A stretch of DNA of 64,000 nt from Oscheius dolichura (lineage: Eukaryota > Nematoda > Chromadorea > Rhabditida > Rhabditidae): the NCBI GenBank assembly GCA_932521035.1, contig OW051497.1, forward strand, positions 8,246,001 through 8,310,000. Direction: 5' to 3'. A program made the translations under genes and the position numbers. This document shows positions 38,401 through 50,298 of the stretch, piece by piece (the first letter of the stretch is position 1; each line of letters opens with the position of its first letter). The notes under the pieces are model-generated. The model had not been told where the DNA came from. It made no database searches and saw only the letters and a program-made list of their open reading frames with translations.

Positions 38401-41400
38401 ATGTCGGGTAATAGAGGTAAGCCCTGGTCAAGAGGTCCGAAAATCAATAAGCTGTTTAGGGACCAACGACCTCTCCTGTAATGAGACCCTAATACCAGAA
38501 GAGGAACGACCATCCATTCCGGGAATACCGGTATCTTTTAATTTCTTACCTATTAATTTCGTTAATATTTTAGGGGAGTATCCAGCCCAATCGGCGCTTC
38601 ACGGCAACAAATCCCCATAACCAGGGAGCATTTCGGGTGAACTATCCCGCTTCGGGGAATACTCCCCCACAAAAAACATATACAGCAATAGCTAGGGTAT
38701 TCCAGATAATTTTACTTTATTTCATCTTTTAGCCGGTCGCCTCTCGTTCCTATTCCGTAGCTAATACAACGACACCCAGGACAGTTATCGGAAATTCTGC
38801 TTATCAGGCTGGCCCGAGTGGAAGTTCAGCCGGCGGCTCAGGACAAAGAGGATTTGTTGCCCCCAATGTACCTTCTCGGAATCGTCATCGTGAGAAAATA
38901 TCCATTAAAAGAATTGCCTAAAATTTTAGCTTCTCTGCATGACGACGCGCCTCACATAACGTTCACAACGAGTGTCCCTGCTGCGCCTGCAATAATCAGG
39001 TATAAGAACATTCACAGCTCTTTTCTCATGAAGACTTTGTAGGAATCCGAATCGTTTTATACCGCCGAACCCGCCACCGAACCCTTTTGTCAATTCTTTA
39101 AGACTCACGCAAGCACCGCCGGCTCCTCCTTCAACTGGCTCGAAAACAGCACAAGGTCTTCTGAATGTTGTTCAATCGATGCCGCGTCATTCGTCTTCGC
39201 CGTCGTTGAATCAATTTGGTTCTAACCTTTTCGGAAGGAGTTTCTCCCCGACTGCCGCTCATCGTGGCCCTACCAATTTGTTAGGAACAACATCGGTTAG
39301 TTTGTCTCAAAATTAATCTCGTAAACATGTTTTGAAATATTGTATGACTCATGATCACCATGCCTTTTCAGCTTCACGGGGCTACAAATTCTCTCCTCGG
39401 GCAAGTGCCGACCTCTCCCGCCATCCAGCGAGTTCAAACTAGCACTCCACAAAGTTTCCTTCAAGGAGCGAGTAAGTCTGCCAGTATCGCGTAAAGGAGG
39501 AGAAAATTTGTAGGCAGTGGTTTTGTTCACCCCTCTCCCACGTTGATGGGAGTGCATCAAAACACCGTGAACACGCCATCTCCTCGTCCGTCGATCCTTC
39601 GTAAGCCGACCACTCCGGGATCGGCAGCGAAGAGGAAACTAGGCTTTATGGATAACTGCCCAGCTGGAACTACCGCCACCACTTTGGGAACCTCTGCTAG
39701 TCCTAGGTACAGTATTTAATTAATACCTATTACAATTCATTTCTCTTTCAGTATCTCTAGTGTTCGTAGTATTATCCAAAACACAAACGATGCTTCCACC
39801 AGTGTGGCAAAGGCTTTGGGGTCTGTGGGAACCCCCAACAATGGAACCGAAGGAGAGAGCCCGAGGAAACGGCAAAGGAAACAACAGTTCGATAACTCTC
39901 AATATGAGCCAATGATGATGGCAGTCGGCGTGGAGCCTGTAAAAACACCCATCTGGGAGCTTCCCCGTGATCATCCTCTGGCGCAGTGAGTGGAAATTAA
40001 ATATCGTCTAAATTTTATTTATTTGCAGGGAATACTTTCGTAATATGCATTTGCCAACGGAGAAGAAGAAGCGAGGCAGGCCACGAGCAGACGCGTCTGG
40101 TAAAACTGGCACGCCAGCTGATCAATTCATGGTACAAACGGGCGTTCGTCGTGTCTTCGTCCCCATGGATCAGCTTCCTAACCAGGCACTGTCTCAAATT
40201 GCTCAGCAACAAAATCAACTTCTCAATCCTGGAATGCCTGGTTGGTTTAATAGTATCGGCAATAAACAATTGATCTTTTAGCTGCCGATGCAGTAGCCGC
40301 TGCTATTCAAGCCGCCGGACTGCAGAACCTGCAGACTCAGGCAGTCACAAGTCGTTATCTTGGTGGAACACCTCTGCAGAATGTTAATCCTAAGCAAACT
40401 GTGAAAGAAGTGCTAATGAAGGCTGCTGCTGAGCAGATGAGAATGCAAAATCAACAGAAGAAGCATGAAGAATCTGCTTCGCAATCAACTCCTATCGCTG
40501 CTATACCTACTCCCAAGGAGCCAAAAGCTTGCCCCACACCTGCCCCTACTGCGCACTCTTCTAATTCATTTGCAATTCCTGATATACCAACAACACTAAA
40601 AGTGAGTCTTTGATACTAGACTTTATAACCAAGGCGTGTTCAGACTCCTAGACAGCTAGCTGCAGAGAAGAAGAAGGCTGAAGCAGAAGCCATCAAGGCT
40701 GCCAAAGCTGCCGAGATTGCAGAGAGGGCAGCAGCCAAGTCTAAGGCAAGGCAGGCTGCTTCACACTCTCATGGGCCATTGGGGCACTTCATGCCGGCTA
40801 CTCCGTCTACTTCTAAAGCACCTGTGTCTAAAGCATCAACATCTAAAGCAGCTGCATCCAAGCCCGCTGCGTCGAAGGGCAAGAAGGAACCTGCCAAGAA
40901 GCCGACAGAAACCAAACCGACGACCAAAGTTGTCGCCAAGAAGACGGCTGCTCAACTGAGAGCTGAAGAAGAAACCACGAGACGAAGAGAAGCAGCGAAA
41001 CAGAAAAGACGGGAAAAGAAGTTGGCAGCAAAGAAGAAGGAGAAGGAGGAATGGCAGGCAATTAAAAAAGAAGTAAAGGAGAAGGAAATGGTAGGGAACT
41101 TCATTTTATCTTTAACTAAAATATTATTTTCAGGAACGAATGAAGAGAAAAGCTGTCTACAAAAAGCCGGTTAATTCCGCTTCGTGGACATTGGAACAGA
41201 AGACGAACTACGTCGTACGCCTTCTTGCTCGACGATACCTTCGAAACATCAAGGAGAAGGCCCTTCTTCAGAAAGATGCTAAAGTCCAGGATCTGGGTCT
41301 CACGGAAAAATTCTTCCCTGAGGTGAGCACCTATTTTCTGTCATTTTCAACGTACTTGTTATAGCGTTACCGTCAAGTGCAAGATGATGCAGTCCAAACG

Positions 41401-44400
41401 CCTTCAGTTTCTAAACGTGTGGAAGTAAAATCTGAAGAGTTCCAGCGGCCAAGAATGTCGCTATGGAAGAAGTCGCCCGAGCTGACTGACCGATACAACC
41501 ATTTCAAAAATATCGAACTGGTATAATGCTTCATTTATTTTTATTGATCAATTCTTTCAGTTGGAGAAGGCTTACGAAGATCGCCAGAAAGCTCTTAAAA
41601 TTAAAAACGTGGCTGGTTGGGCTCGAAACAAATTGAGAAAGAGATGTTTCCGTAGAGCGACGGTATTAATTAATTAATTAACTTTTAATTGTTGGGCTTC
41701 CAGCGTCTTGTAAATCGAACAACAAAGCATCTTCGGCAGTATTATAAGAAGCACAACATCCCTTACGAGCCTCGCGTGAAGAATAAACGGCTTCACAAAT
41801 GGCTGCAATGGACGTTAATGCATCGCGTTATGGACGATACGGTAAGATTCTTCTCAAATTACTCGTTTTATTTCCATTTTTAGAAGAAAGAGTTCCCGGT
41901 CCTTAAGAACCTTCGGGAGAGGGAGAAGCAGATTGCTAGGGTGAAGAGAATGGAGAGAAGAAAGCGGGTTCGTGCGAGCAAACATCGTAGACACAACCGG
42001 AAGGCGGAAGAAAACCGGCTGAAGCAGTTCCAAGCAGATAGACTGAAGAAGTTGAAGACTGTCCGAAATGCTGGCAAGGCGGGAGAGATTGAAGGTGTTC
42101 ACTATGTCATCGTGTCGTCGAAAATGACCAAAATTGTCGATGGAAAGAAGAAAACGATCCGAGTCACCATCAAACGTCGAATTAAGCAAGAGCTTGACGG
42201 TGTGGAGAAGGATTCGGCCGTTGTTGATGCTTCTAACAAACCTGTTAAAAAGAAGAAGAAAAAGACTAAGAAGAAGGAGAACGTCGACGTGAAAAAGAAG
42301 ACCTCGAAGAAGAGGAAGAAGAAGTCGGTTAACAGCGTGGAACTCAACTTCCCTCTTGTGCTGATGCCCTTGAAGAAGGTTTTTTATACCAAGGAGGAAT
42401 TCGACAAGCATGTGGAGGAGAACAAGATGAAGTATGGAGGAGGTCCATTCCGAGAGATACAGCTTCCGGAAGACCCTGTCCTTTCCATTGCTAGATCTTT
42501 CTCATCGGTTGCGGAAACAGTCGAGGTCGTGGCAGAAGAGATGCCGCTAACTGTGCAGAGATCAAAACCAGCTGCAGTTCAACAACAACCGGGACCTTCT
42601 ACACCTCAAGAGAGCCCGCGGGAAGAACTTCGTCAGAGTGCTAAAATGATTCGTAGCACTATTCCAAGTAAAGCAGCCTCCCAACTTCAATCTGTCGGAC
42701 AACCGCGGATAGCACCACAGAAACTTCTTCTAAAATCAAATGCCGTAGCTGCTAAACCATCTTCCAGTTTAATCGGCGTGAAGACGGACCATTTGGAGCA
42801 ACAGGCTGGCCCTTCTCAACAACCGGCAGCTAGAACAGTACCCGTGAAGAGCGCCTTACAGCAGAACTCAATGGCACAATCCAAAAAGCCACTTATACAG
42901 ACGAAGAAAGTAAATGAGCCGTCAGCTTGTGGTATGCTCCCTGGTCCATCTAGCAGCAGTAGCAGCATGATCGAGGCAAGAGACACGGCTGTGAGAGCTT
43001 TGGTCGAGTCGAGAGAGGGACCATCCGTACCCATTCAAAATCAGACTCCTGTAAAACAGCTGAACAAGAAGAAAAAGAAGAAGAGTAAAGAAGAGGCCAA
43101 ACTAGCTACAGTCTCTGCTTCCAAATCGAAGTCTACCAGTTCTGAAGAGTCTCAGTCGAAGAAACCAAAGAAGCCGAAGGAACGAAGGGATAAGACGGCT
43201 TGCCAGATTATCGAAAAGGAGAATAAACCGACAATGGAGGAGAGGAAAGGTAGAGGCTTGATATCAATTGAAACTAATCTGTTGTTTTTCAGCTTTCCTG
43301 AGGGCAGCTGTTGCGAAGTTCAACGAGAAGTGTGCTAAGGTTAAAGAACATCCGGAAGAACTCGTAGCTAAGGGGAAACCCCGTCGTTCCCGTCCTGTCA
43401 AATATCAGAACACCTACAATTACCTTTGGCAGAAGAAGATGCTTCGAGTAGCGAAAGCCTACGACAAGCAGTTGTATGGGCAAAGAATTAGAGGGAAGCT
43501 GAGGCGGACACAGAAGAAGAGGAAGAACTCTGGTCTAAATGGTCTAGCCGTACCTGGAATGGCTATGAAGAAGAGATCTACTAAAGCTCAGACTACCAGG
43601 AAAACTAAACTCAGACGGAGTCCATCGAAATCGTATGCTTCTAAGAAAGCCCTGGTACGAGAATATAAAAAGAAGGCCCTGGATGAACTGCAGCCTGTGT
43701 CAACAAAGAAAAGGAACGTCTTCAAGATTTATCCAAATCTGGACCCTGCTCTGATTAAACATCTGGTGCCGGACTATGCTGATTTATTTGATGCAAATGA
43801 AGAACCTGTAAAGAAGAATAGAATGAGGATTTGGGATCCAGTAGCAGAACAACAAATGAAGAAGAGGAAGGCTCTTTTGGCCAGACCTTTCACACTGAAA
43901 GATGAGAGCGTAGTGGAACAGGCTGTGGACGAGATGGTCAGCTTGGTATCCTACAGCGTGGACAAGGATGAATTTGAGGTAAAATAATATAATTTTCACT
44001 TTAAACAAGTATATTTTTTAGAAGAAACTGTACAAAGAGCGGACCAATCTGAGACAGGAATACGAGAGGCCTGTGCTGCCGCTGACATCTAAGGAATACC
44101 ATCGTCTTCTTCTTGCTAAAAAGTCAAAAGAACGGCAGTTAGCATGTATGTTTAGCATTGTAGTGGTTGAAATTAGCTTGTTTTCAGATTCCTTCAAAGA
44201 CGCCTTTACTGACGCGTTCACCGAAGTAAAGATGGTGAATATACCTGAAGAGAGACCCAAACTTCCTGTTGATTGTGATTCATCGACTGCTGAAATTGTC
44301 AGCTCTTATCATAAAACCTTGGGGTATGACTGAACTTTTTATCATTGATTATATTTTGTAATTTCAGCTGGTGGGAAGCCGTTTGTGGACCACAGAAGAA

Positions 44401-47400
44401 ACGACCCAAGGATCCTTCGATAATGCAGACTAGGAAGCAGAAGCGGCAAAATAAGCGTGAACTTCATATGAAGAGGCTGAAACGAGCAGTTCGACTATCT
44501 AGAAAACGAGAACAGAAGCAAACAGTTGTCTCTCAAAATAAGAAAATTGCCGCGCCTACTGTAACTGGTGAAGAAGCTAAACCGACGAAGTTGAAGACGG
44601 CAGCTTACTTAGTCAACAAACTGGCTAAGATGAGACCAAGTCGGAAAGTTTTCTATATCAAGAAGCTCCGAAAGCGAGTCGTCGAGAGGAAGAAGGTTCT
44701 CCTTAAACGCACCGACCGTGACCGATATCTTCAAGTTAAAAAACAAGTCCAACAACTGAGAGTGAAGAACAAGAAGAAACTGGACAAACTGGCTCCGTTC
44801 CGAAGAAAGCAGACTAGCAAGGAGATTATGGATAAGAAGATCAAAGAATTTGTGGAGAAGTCAGAAGCTGAGAGAAAAGAAAAACGAGCCGCCATCGAAA
44901 CAGCTGCCAAAGAGGTTGAAGCTGAAAATGCGAAGAAGGCTGCAGCAGCACTGAAGAAGAAGGGTCGGCCGCCAAAGAGGAAAGGAAAGAACCAGAAGGT
45001 TGCTCCAACTCCTTCTCCCCCACCAGAACCTGTGGTCAAACTTGAAGAGCCAAACCGACTGGACTACAAACAATTCTTGCGTCCCATCGACAGAGAATGT
45101 TGGTTTCTTTCTGCTTCTTGGTCTAATATCCAATTTTCAGATACGTTTGCTGATGTTTTCGCTGACTTGGAGAAGGCCAACCAGGAGCGATTACAGAAGA
45201 AGAAGGAACTGGTCGAGGAAGCAACAAGAAAGAAGAAGGAAGAGGACAACTTGAGAATCACCGCAGAAGCTGCCAAGGAAGTTGAAATAAAGCAAGAAGA
45301 GCTTGAGGAGAGAACAGCCGGTGGGAAGAAGGTCAAAGTTACCAAAGGGAAGCCTGCTCTTGCCAAGGCTGTTGCGGCTAAAGCACAACAGCCGCCTGTC
45401 GAGTCAGTTAAAGCCCCTGAAACACCCAAGAAAAAGGAAACGTCTAAGAAAAAGGTGGATCCTAAAAAGGCGCCCGAAGTTATCAAGAAGGAGCCAGATG
45501 TTATCAAAGAAGAACCGATGACCCCTACAATGAACAAAAAAGAAGCTGTGAATCTCAAGAGGAAAACTGAACAGCCGGTTATCGTTGTGGCATCGAAGAA
45601 GAAGAAGGGAGCAAAGGCTGTCGTTCTGAAGGAAGTGAAGATAGAAGAGCCCGAGCCGATATCCGAGCCAGTTGTCCAACCGCCAGTCAAAGCTAAGAAA
45701 AAGGTTAAAGCCGGTCAAAAGAAGAAGATCTTGAAGCAAAGAAAGAGGTGGACGCCGGATACGCTCGTCGGCACTCCGAGTAGCAGAGCAGCGATGTGGC
45801 GTTACTCCAGACGAGGCTTTATTCCGATGACTGTCAAGGATTATAACAGACAGAAGAGGGAGGCAAGAAGACAGAAAAGAGCAGAAGGCGTTCGGAGGAA
45901 GGAATTCAGAAAATGGCAGAGAGAACTGGCAGCAGCCAGAAGAAGAAGGAGGGAAAGAAGGACGAAAGAGCGTCTGATGGCTGTTTCTGACAATCCAATC
46001 GTCCGTCGACAACTGTTGAAATCCTTCCAAACGAAGATGAGAATGGAAGCGAGAGTGAGGAGAATTTTGAGACTCCGCAAGAATGAGGAAATAAGAAAGA
46101 GGAGGCAGTTAAAGAAAGAAAAGTTGAAGAAATGTGAGAAGATTGCCAAGGCCAAAGGCGTGGATATCAAGGTGGTGAAGAGAAGTATGTTCCGAGTAAG
46201 ACGGCAGCCATTCTATCAACCAACCAAACGAGAGTGAGTCCCTCCTATTTATTTCTTACCATATTTATTATTTGTAGCATCGCCATTATGAGACTGGAAC
46301 ATTTGAGGAAGCAATTTACTGAACAGCTGGAGATGGATCGCCGCCTATTAGTTTTCTTCGTTGATCTTCTCAAAACCTATGATCCTGCTGCTTACAACAA
46401 GCTCCAGCTGGACATAGCTAGAGATTACGGTACTCTTTCTCTCATATTTATTACAAAAATACTGTTTAGAACCTGGAGACACCCCAATTATGGTAAAGAG
46501 AAAGAAATGGGAACGTATTCGTGTGACCCTTATGCGTCCTGCTTCCATTAACCTGCCTCCTCCAAAGCGACCTGTCCTCTTCGAGAGCAACGACTGTGTC
46601 ATCATCAACCCGAGCAAAACGACTGTCAACCAGTTCATGAAGGTTCAGTCTCCATTCTGGAAAGGCCCTGCGGTGCGGTGGAACAAGGCGAACAGTCGAC
46701 TCGACCGGAAGGGAAATCTCATGGCCGACCGGTATGTCATTCCCTTCTCTATTTAAGTAAACTGTTCTTGTCTTAGACCCGACGATTGGAAGCCGCTTGA
46801 TATGACTCCTAGAGAGATATACAAAGAGGATCTGACTGAATGGAACACCGAGAGGAAGCTGCGGCAATGTGAAGCCAATATGGAACTCTATTGGAATCAG
46901 TACTGTGAGCAGGAAGGAATCCAACCTGAGTATGATTTTCTTTACCATTTAAAAAAACTTTTCTCTTCAGTGATGATTTCCCTGAGCTGCCGCCTTCTCT
47001 TGCCAGTGATCCACCAGTTTATGGAGTCAATCGTAGAACCATACGCTACAAGCAGGACAAATCTGAAGTGGTCTGGGTTGGTGGATGTGATAGGCCTAAA
47101 CTTGATCTTATCGGTGAGTCAAATCAACAGCTTCTCCAATTTTGCGGATTTATAGATGAGGACGGTGGAGTTATGGATGATCCGGAAGCGAAGCAGTACT
47201 ACTTCCATGCAAGGGAAATGCTGGCCATTTCTTCCAAGAATGTACACGAGCAGGCAATCATCAACTTCCACATATTGTAAGCGACTTCCTTACGGCTTCT
47301 TATAAGGGAATCTCTTCAGGCAAAAACTCATCGATGACATTGTTCCCAAGACTCCTGAAGAAATAGCCACAATGAGAGCTGCAGCTGCTGCTGAGAGGAG

Positions 47401-47707
47401 AAGAGTAGCCACGCCGCCTCCACCTCCCCCACCTCCCCCTCCGCCGAAGTCTTCAAAGAGCAAGAAGAAGGGAGCCACTCCGAAACAGCCGAAAACTAAA
47501 CCTGGGAAGAAGGCCAAAAAGCAACAGCAAGCCGCTGCCAAGGCGAAGAAGGAAGCCAAGAAGGAGCCACCCAAGCCGAGGGCTCCTAAACATCCTCGTG
47601 CTCCTCGTACTCCAGTTTTGACCGAGTCAACCTTCGAGAGACAGATGCGTAGAGCCATCCAGGAGAGTCTTAGATGCATGCCCTCAACTAGCAAAGCTAA
47701 ACACTAG
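38401..47707 (+). CDS. Giant Lys/Arg-rich nuclear protein with AT-hooks and SAP130-like motifs
   Basis: More than 20 exons join in frame from ATG 38401 to TAG 47705-47707 for roughly 2,600 residues. The N-terminal third is Ser/Pro/Asn-rich and carries NTPSPRPSILRKPTTPG (about 39570-39620) and ESPRKRQRKQQ (about 39860-39890). Both resemble motifs of the Sin3-complex protein SAP130, whose C-terminal domain is not found. AT-hooks are KKKRGRPR (about 40065) and KKKGRPPKRKGK (about 44955). The middle is a series of very basic, partly coiled stretches. A motif recurs twice, YSFKDAFTDAFTEV (about 44187) and YTFADVFADLEKA (about 45141), each after an intron splitting its Tyr codon. The C-terminal quarter has a more globular block (RIRVTLMRPASINLPPPKRP, then SEVVWVGGCDRPKLDLI), a proline run and FERQMRRAIQESLRCMP, a possible ubiquitin-interacting helix. 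A chromatin role is inference; I do not recognise the whole. Confidence 0.82.
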
Positions 47708-48480
47708 AAATAGTCCCCCTTCAGTATTTATTGCTACAAAATATCTCAACAAATCCGGTAGTTATCCGGTTTCCTACGGCTTTTTGGTTTTCATTATCAG
47801 CCGGTGCCCATTCTCATATCCGTCATATGTAGGTCTCGAAAATTTAACCCATTTATTTCCGCGATCGTTGTTGATGTGGCATTTCAACGATCTCATACAT
47901 AGTCTTACGTCTAGAGGGATTCCAGTCAAACAAAGTCTTTTCTGTTTCTTATTTGCCGATAGATTCGAGGTAGTGACACTGGCTGTCTTACCGATTGGTC
48001 TCGGCTGGTCTATCCCGATCTCATTGTGTCATCTGTGCCCTTTTCGTTTCCTTTCTTAAAATTACTTGAGATTCAGTTTTGACGGTACGACGTGGCTAAG
48101 TTACACAATAAACATATTATGAATAAATGGTTTTCAAATTTTAAATGATAAAAAAACATGCAGCAGCACGTTTGGGTAAATTTGTGAGCGTCCAGATAGC
48201 CACAAATTCGACAAAAAAAGTTGTAAACCTCAGCTGGGTGCCTATCATATGGCTGCATAAACTCAGGCCAGGCTCATCATATCGCGGAATAGTGCCGCAG
48301 AGAGAGGGCAGGCACCGAGCGGCCACAGTCCCTGCCAAAAAAAATTACTGGAATTGGGTCGTATACTCCATAAGATGAGGCCATCCCTATTTTGTCAAAA
48401 CGGCCATATTTCTTCATTGGGACCTCTAATCAGCATGTATGTATCTGTTATTCTGGGAAACACCTCATCCTCATAGTTTT

Positions 48481-48653
48481 CATGAAAGTTTTATCTGAAA
48501 TCTTCTCCCCTTTCTATACGAAAGCCGTTGCCTGTGAGAACTTTATCGGCGCTTTTTTTCTCATTTCCCACCAAAGACGGCCGTCTGTCTAGGAAAAATG
48601 GCGGGGACGGCTCGTGATCTGTGGTGAAATCCGCCAGGACTGTTGGAGATGAT
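48481..48653 (+). repeat. Inverted repeat A, left arm
   Basis: Its reverse complement is found at 49769-49944 with roughly 80-85% identity by eye, including GCGGATTTCACCACAGATCA, CTAGACAGACGGCCGT and TTCGTATAGAAAG. The arms are about 1.1 kb apart and enclose the promoter, first exon and part of intron 1 of the coiled-coil locus. Confidence 0.85.
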
Positions 48654-49129
48654 GAGGTTCTTTGACAATATGTAAATAATTAAAAGGAAAGGATGGGGGA
48701 ATGTTGTGAGGAGGGCGAGAACACCAGTCGGCGGGGTGAGGGAGTCCGCATCCATCCCGCTGATCTTGTTGCTGCTGCTGTTGTTTGCAGTCGTTAGTCG
48801 GTTAGGATTTGGAATCCAGAAGAGCGTACGGCGCCAGTAGAAGTTGAAGTCGCGAACGTCCACAGCAATCGCGGTTGGCTGCTTTGGCGGCACAGAAATG
48901 GGGGTGGAAAGAAATATAATCTCCCTGACTGTTCCTTTTCCACTTCCCCTGTGGAGGGAGGTCCAAGGTGGACAGCAAAGGCTATACCATCCCTCCTTTG
49001 ATTATCCTGCACTTCCCGTCCTCGTCGCTATACAGTTTTCTTCTAAAGCCACGTGTACTAGTCTTTGTCTAGACGCTTTTTTCTTCTTCCCCCACAAAAC
49101 CCCTTGTCCCCGCCCACTTTCTATATCCA

Positions 49130-49135
49130 TATAAA
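49130..49135 (+). promoter_or_regulatory. TATA box-like element upstream of coiled-coil locus
   Basis: TATAAA in a CCATATAAACCCC context lies 64 nt upstream of the ATG at 49199, a spacing that would leave a 5'UTR of about 35-40 nt. It fits a core promoter, but the initiation site is not known. Confidence 0.5.
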
Positions 49136-49503
49136 CCCCTTCTCTGCCTTTGAAGGCATACTATTCCGTTCCACCGTATACACACATTTCCTAGCAATAT
49201 GATCTACACCCACAACAACAACGACTCGGAGACCAGTAAGTTTTGAAAATAAGAAAGAATCAAACATAACATTTAGAGCCTCCCATTAAAGGGAAGTGAG
49301 GGGCCCCTGGAGGATAACCAATCAATGTGGCTCTACTGTTAAATAAATTATCGCCACTGATTCTTATTTGTTCTTTTCTTTGGGGATGGGGGGCTTGGAA
49401 ACAAGAAGTTAGGGGCTTCATCCTTTCCAGAACAGTCGTTGATCAGTGATCATATATCTCCTTGACAAATCTCTTCCATGAAGAGCTTTGAACTTGTCGT
49501 CGG

Positions 49504-49635
49504 TACTTCTCGAAACTTGTCGAAACATGGGCCTGTAAGGCCTGTCAAGACTAGACAACGCCTTTTGAAAGCTTTGTACCTGAAGCGGTGCGTTCGATTT
49601 GTGGCAATACTCTCACAAGAAGCTATGTTGACTCC
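49504..49635 (+). repeat. Inverted repeat B, left arm (with 28-nt insertion)
   Basis: Starts TACTTCTCGAAACTTGTCGA. Its reverse complement lies at 50194-50298, essentially identical over about 105 nt, except for an extra 28 nt (starting TTTGTACCTGAAGCGG) in this arm. It lies in intron 1 of the coiled-coil locus. Confidence 0.9.
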
Positions 49636-49768
49636 GAAACCTAAGCCGACTTTCGCCGACTTCAACTCATGTTGCTGCTCGTTCGCCGCCGTGCAGCCGT
49701 GGCAAAGAATAGAAGCCCAAGCCTCAAGCCGGACTGGAGCATCGTGAGGCCGTAGGCTCTATAGGACT

Positions 49769-49944
49769 TCATCCACTCCAACAAAGTCTGAGCGGATTTC
49801 ACCACAGATCACGAACCGTCCCCGCTATTTTCCCTAGACAGACGGCCGTTTTTGGTGGGAAAGGAGAAAAAAAGTGTCGATAAAATTCTCGCAGACAGTG
49901 AATTTCGTATAGAAAGCGGAGAAGAATTCGGATAAAAACTTTCA
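49769..49944 (-). repeat. Inverted repeat A, right arm
   Basis: Reverse-complement partner of 48481-48653. It lies between the two B arms, so the order along the DNA is A, B, A', B'. Confidence 0.85.
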
Positions 49945-50193
49945 AGATTCTTGTTCAAAAATACATTTCTACGTAACCTTCTACATTTCCCGATGAAATT
50001 CTCCTGTGTTCTCCTATCACCGCGACGTTCCCTCGTGTTATCGCTCTCCCCACGACATTCTCCTGCTCCTTTCTCCCAGTCAGGAAGGGGAAATGAAATG
50101 TTTCTCGCTGACGAACGAAGATTATCCCTAACTGGATGTCAGTTAAGGAAATTATCTTATAGGTGGACCTGGCCCAAATACTCTCTCAAACAC

Positions 50194-50298
50194 CGGAGTC
50201 AACATAGCTTCTTGTGAGAGTATTGCCACGCTTTCAAAAGGCGTTGTCTAGTCTTGACAGGCCTTACAGGCCCATGTTTCGACAAGTTTCGAGAAGTA
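50194..50298 (-). repeat. Inverted repeat B, right arm
   Basis: Reverse-complement partner of 49504-49635 (CGGAGTCAACATAGCTTCTT to TTTCGAGAAGTA). With the left arm it brackets about 560 bp containing A', as a foldback-type element would. Confidence 0.9.

Larger units (their letters stand above)
47708..49198. other. Intergenic region with inverted-repeat arm
   Basis: 1.5 kb between the giant nuclear gene and the coiled-coil locus. It holds the 3' flank of the first (AATAAAC near 48106), inverted-repeat arm A (48481-48653), and a promoter-like segment with TATAAA at 49130. No coding frame is supported. Confidence 0.5.

Noticed and set aside
42102-42347. Phe/Leu/Ser-rich minus-strand frames throughout 41.8-46.1 kb
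   Set aside because: They are antisense shadows of AAG/GAA-rich Lys/Glu codons in the giant nuclear gene.
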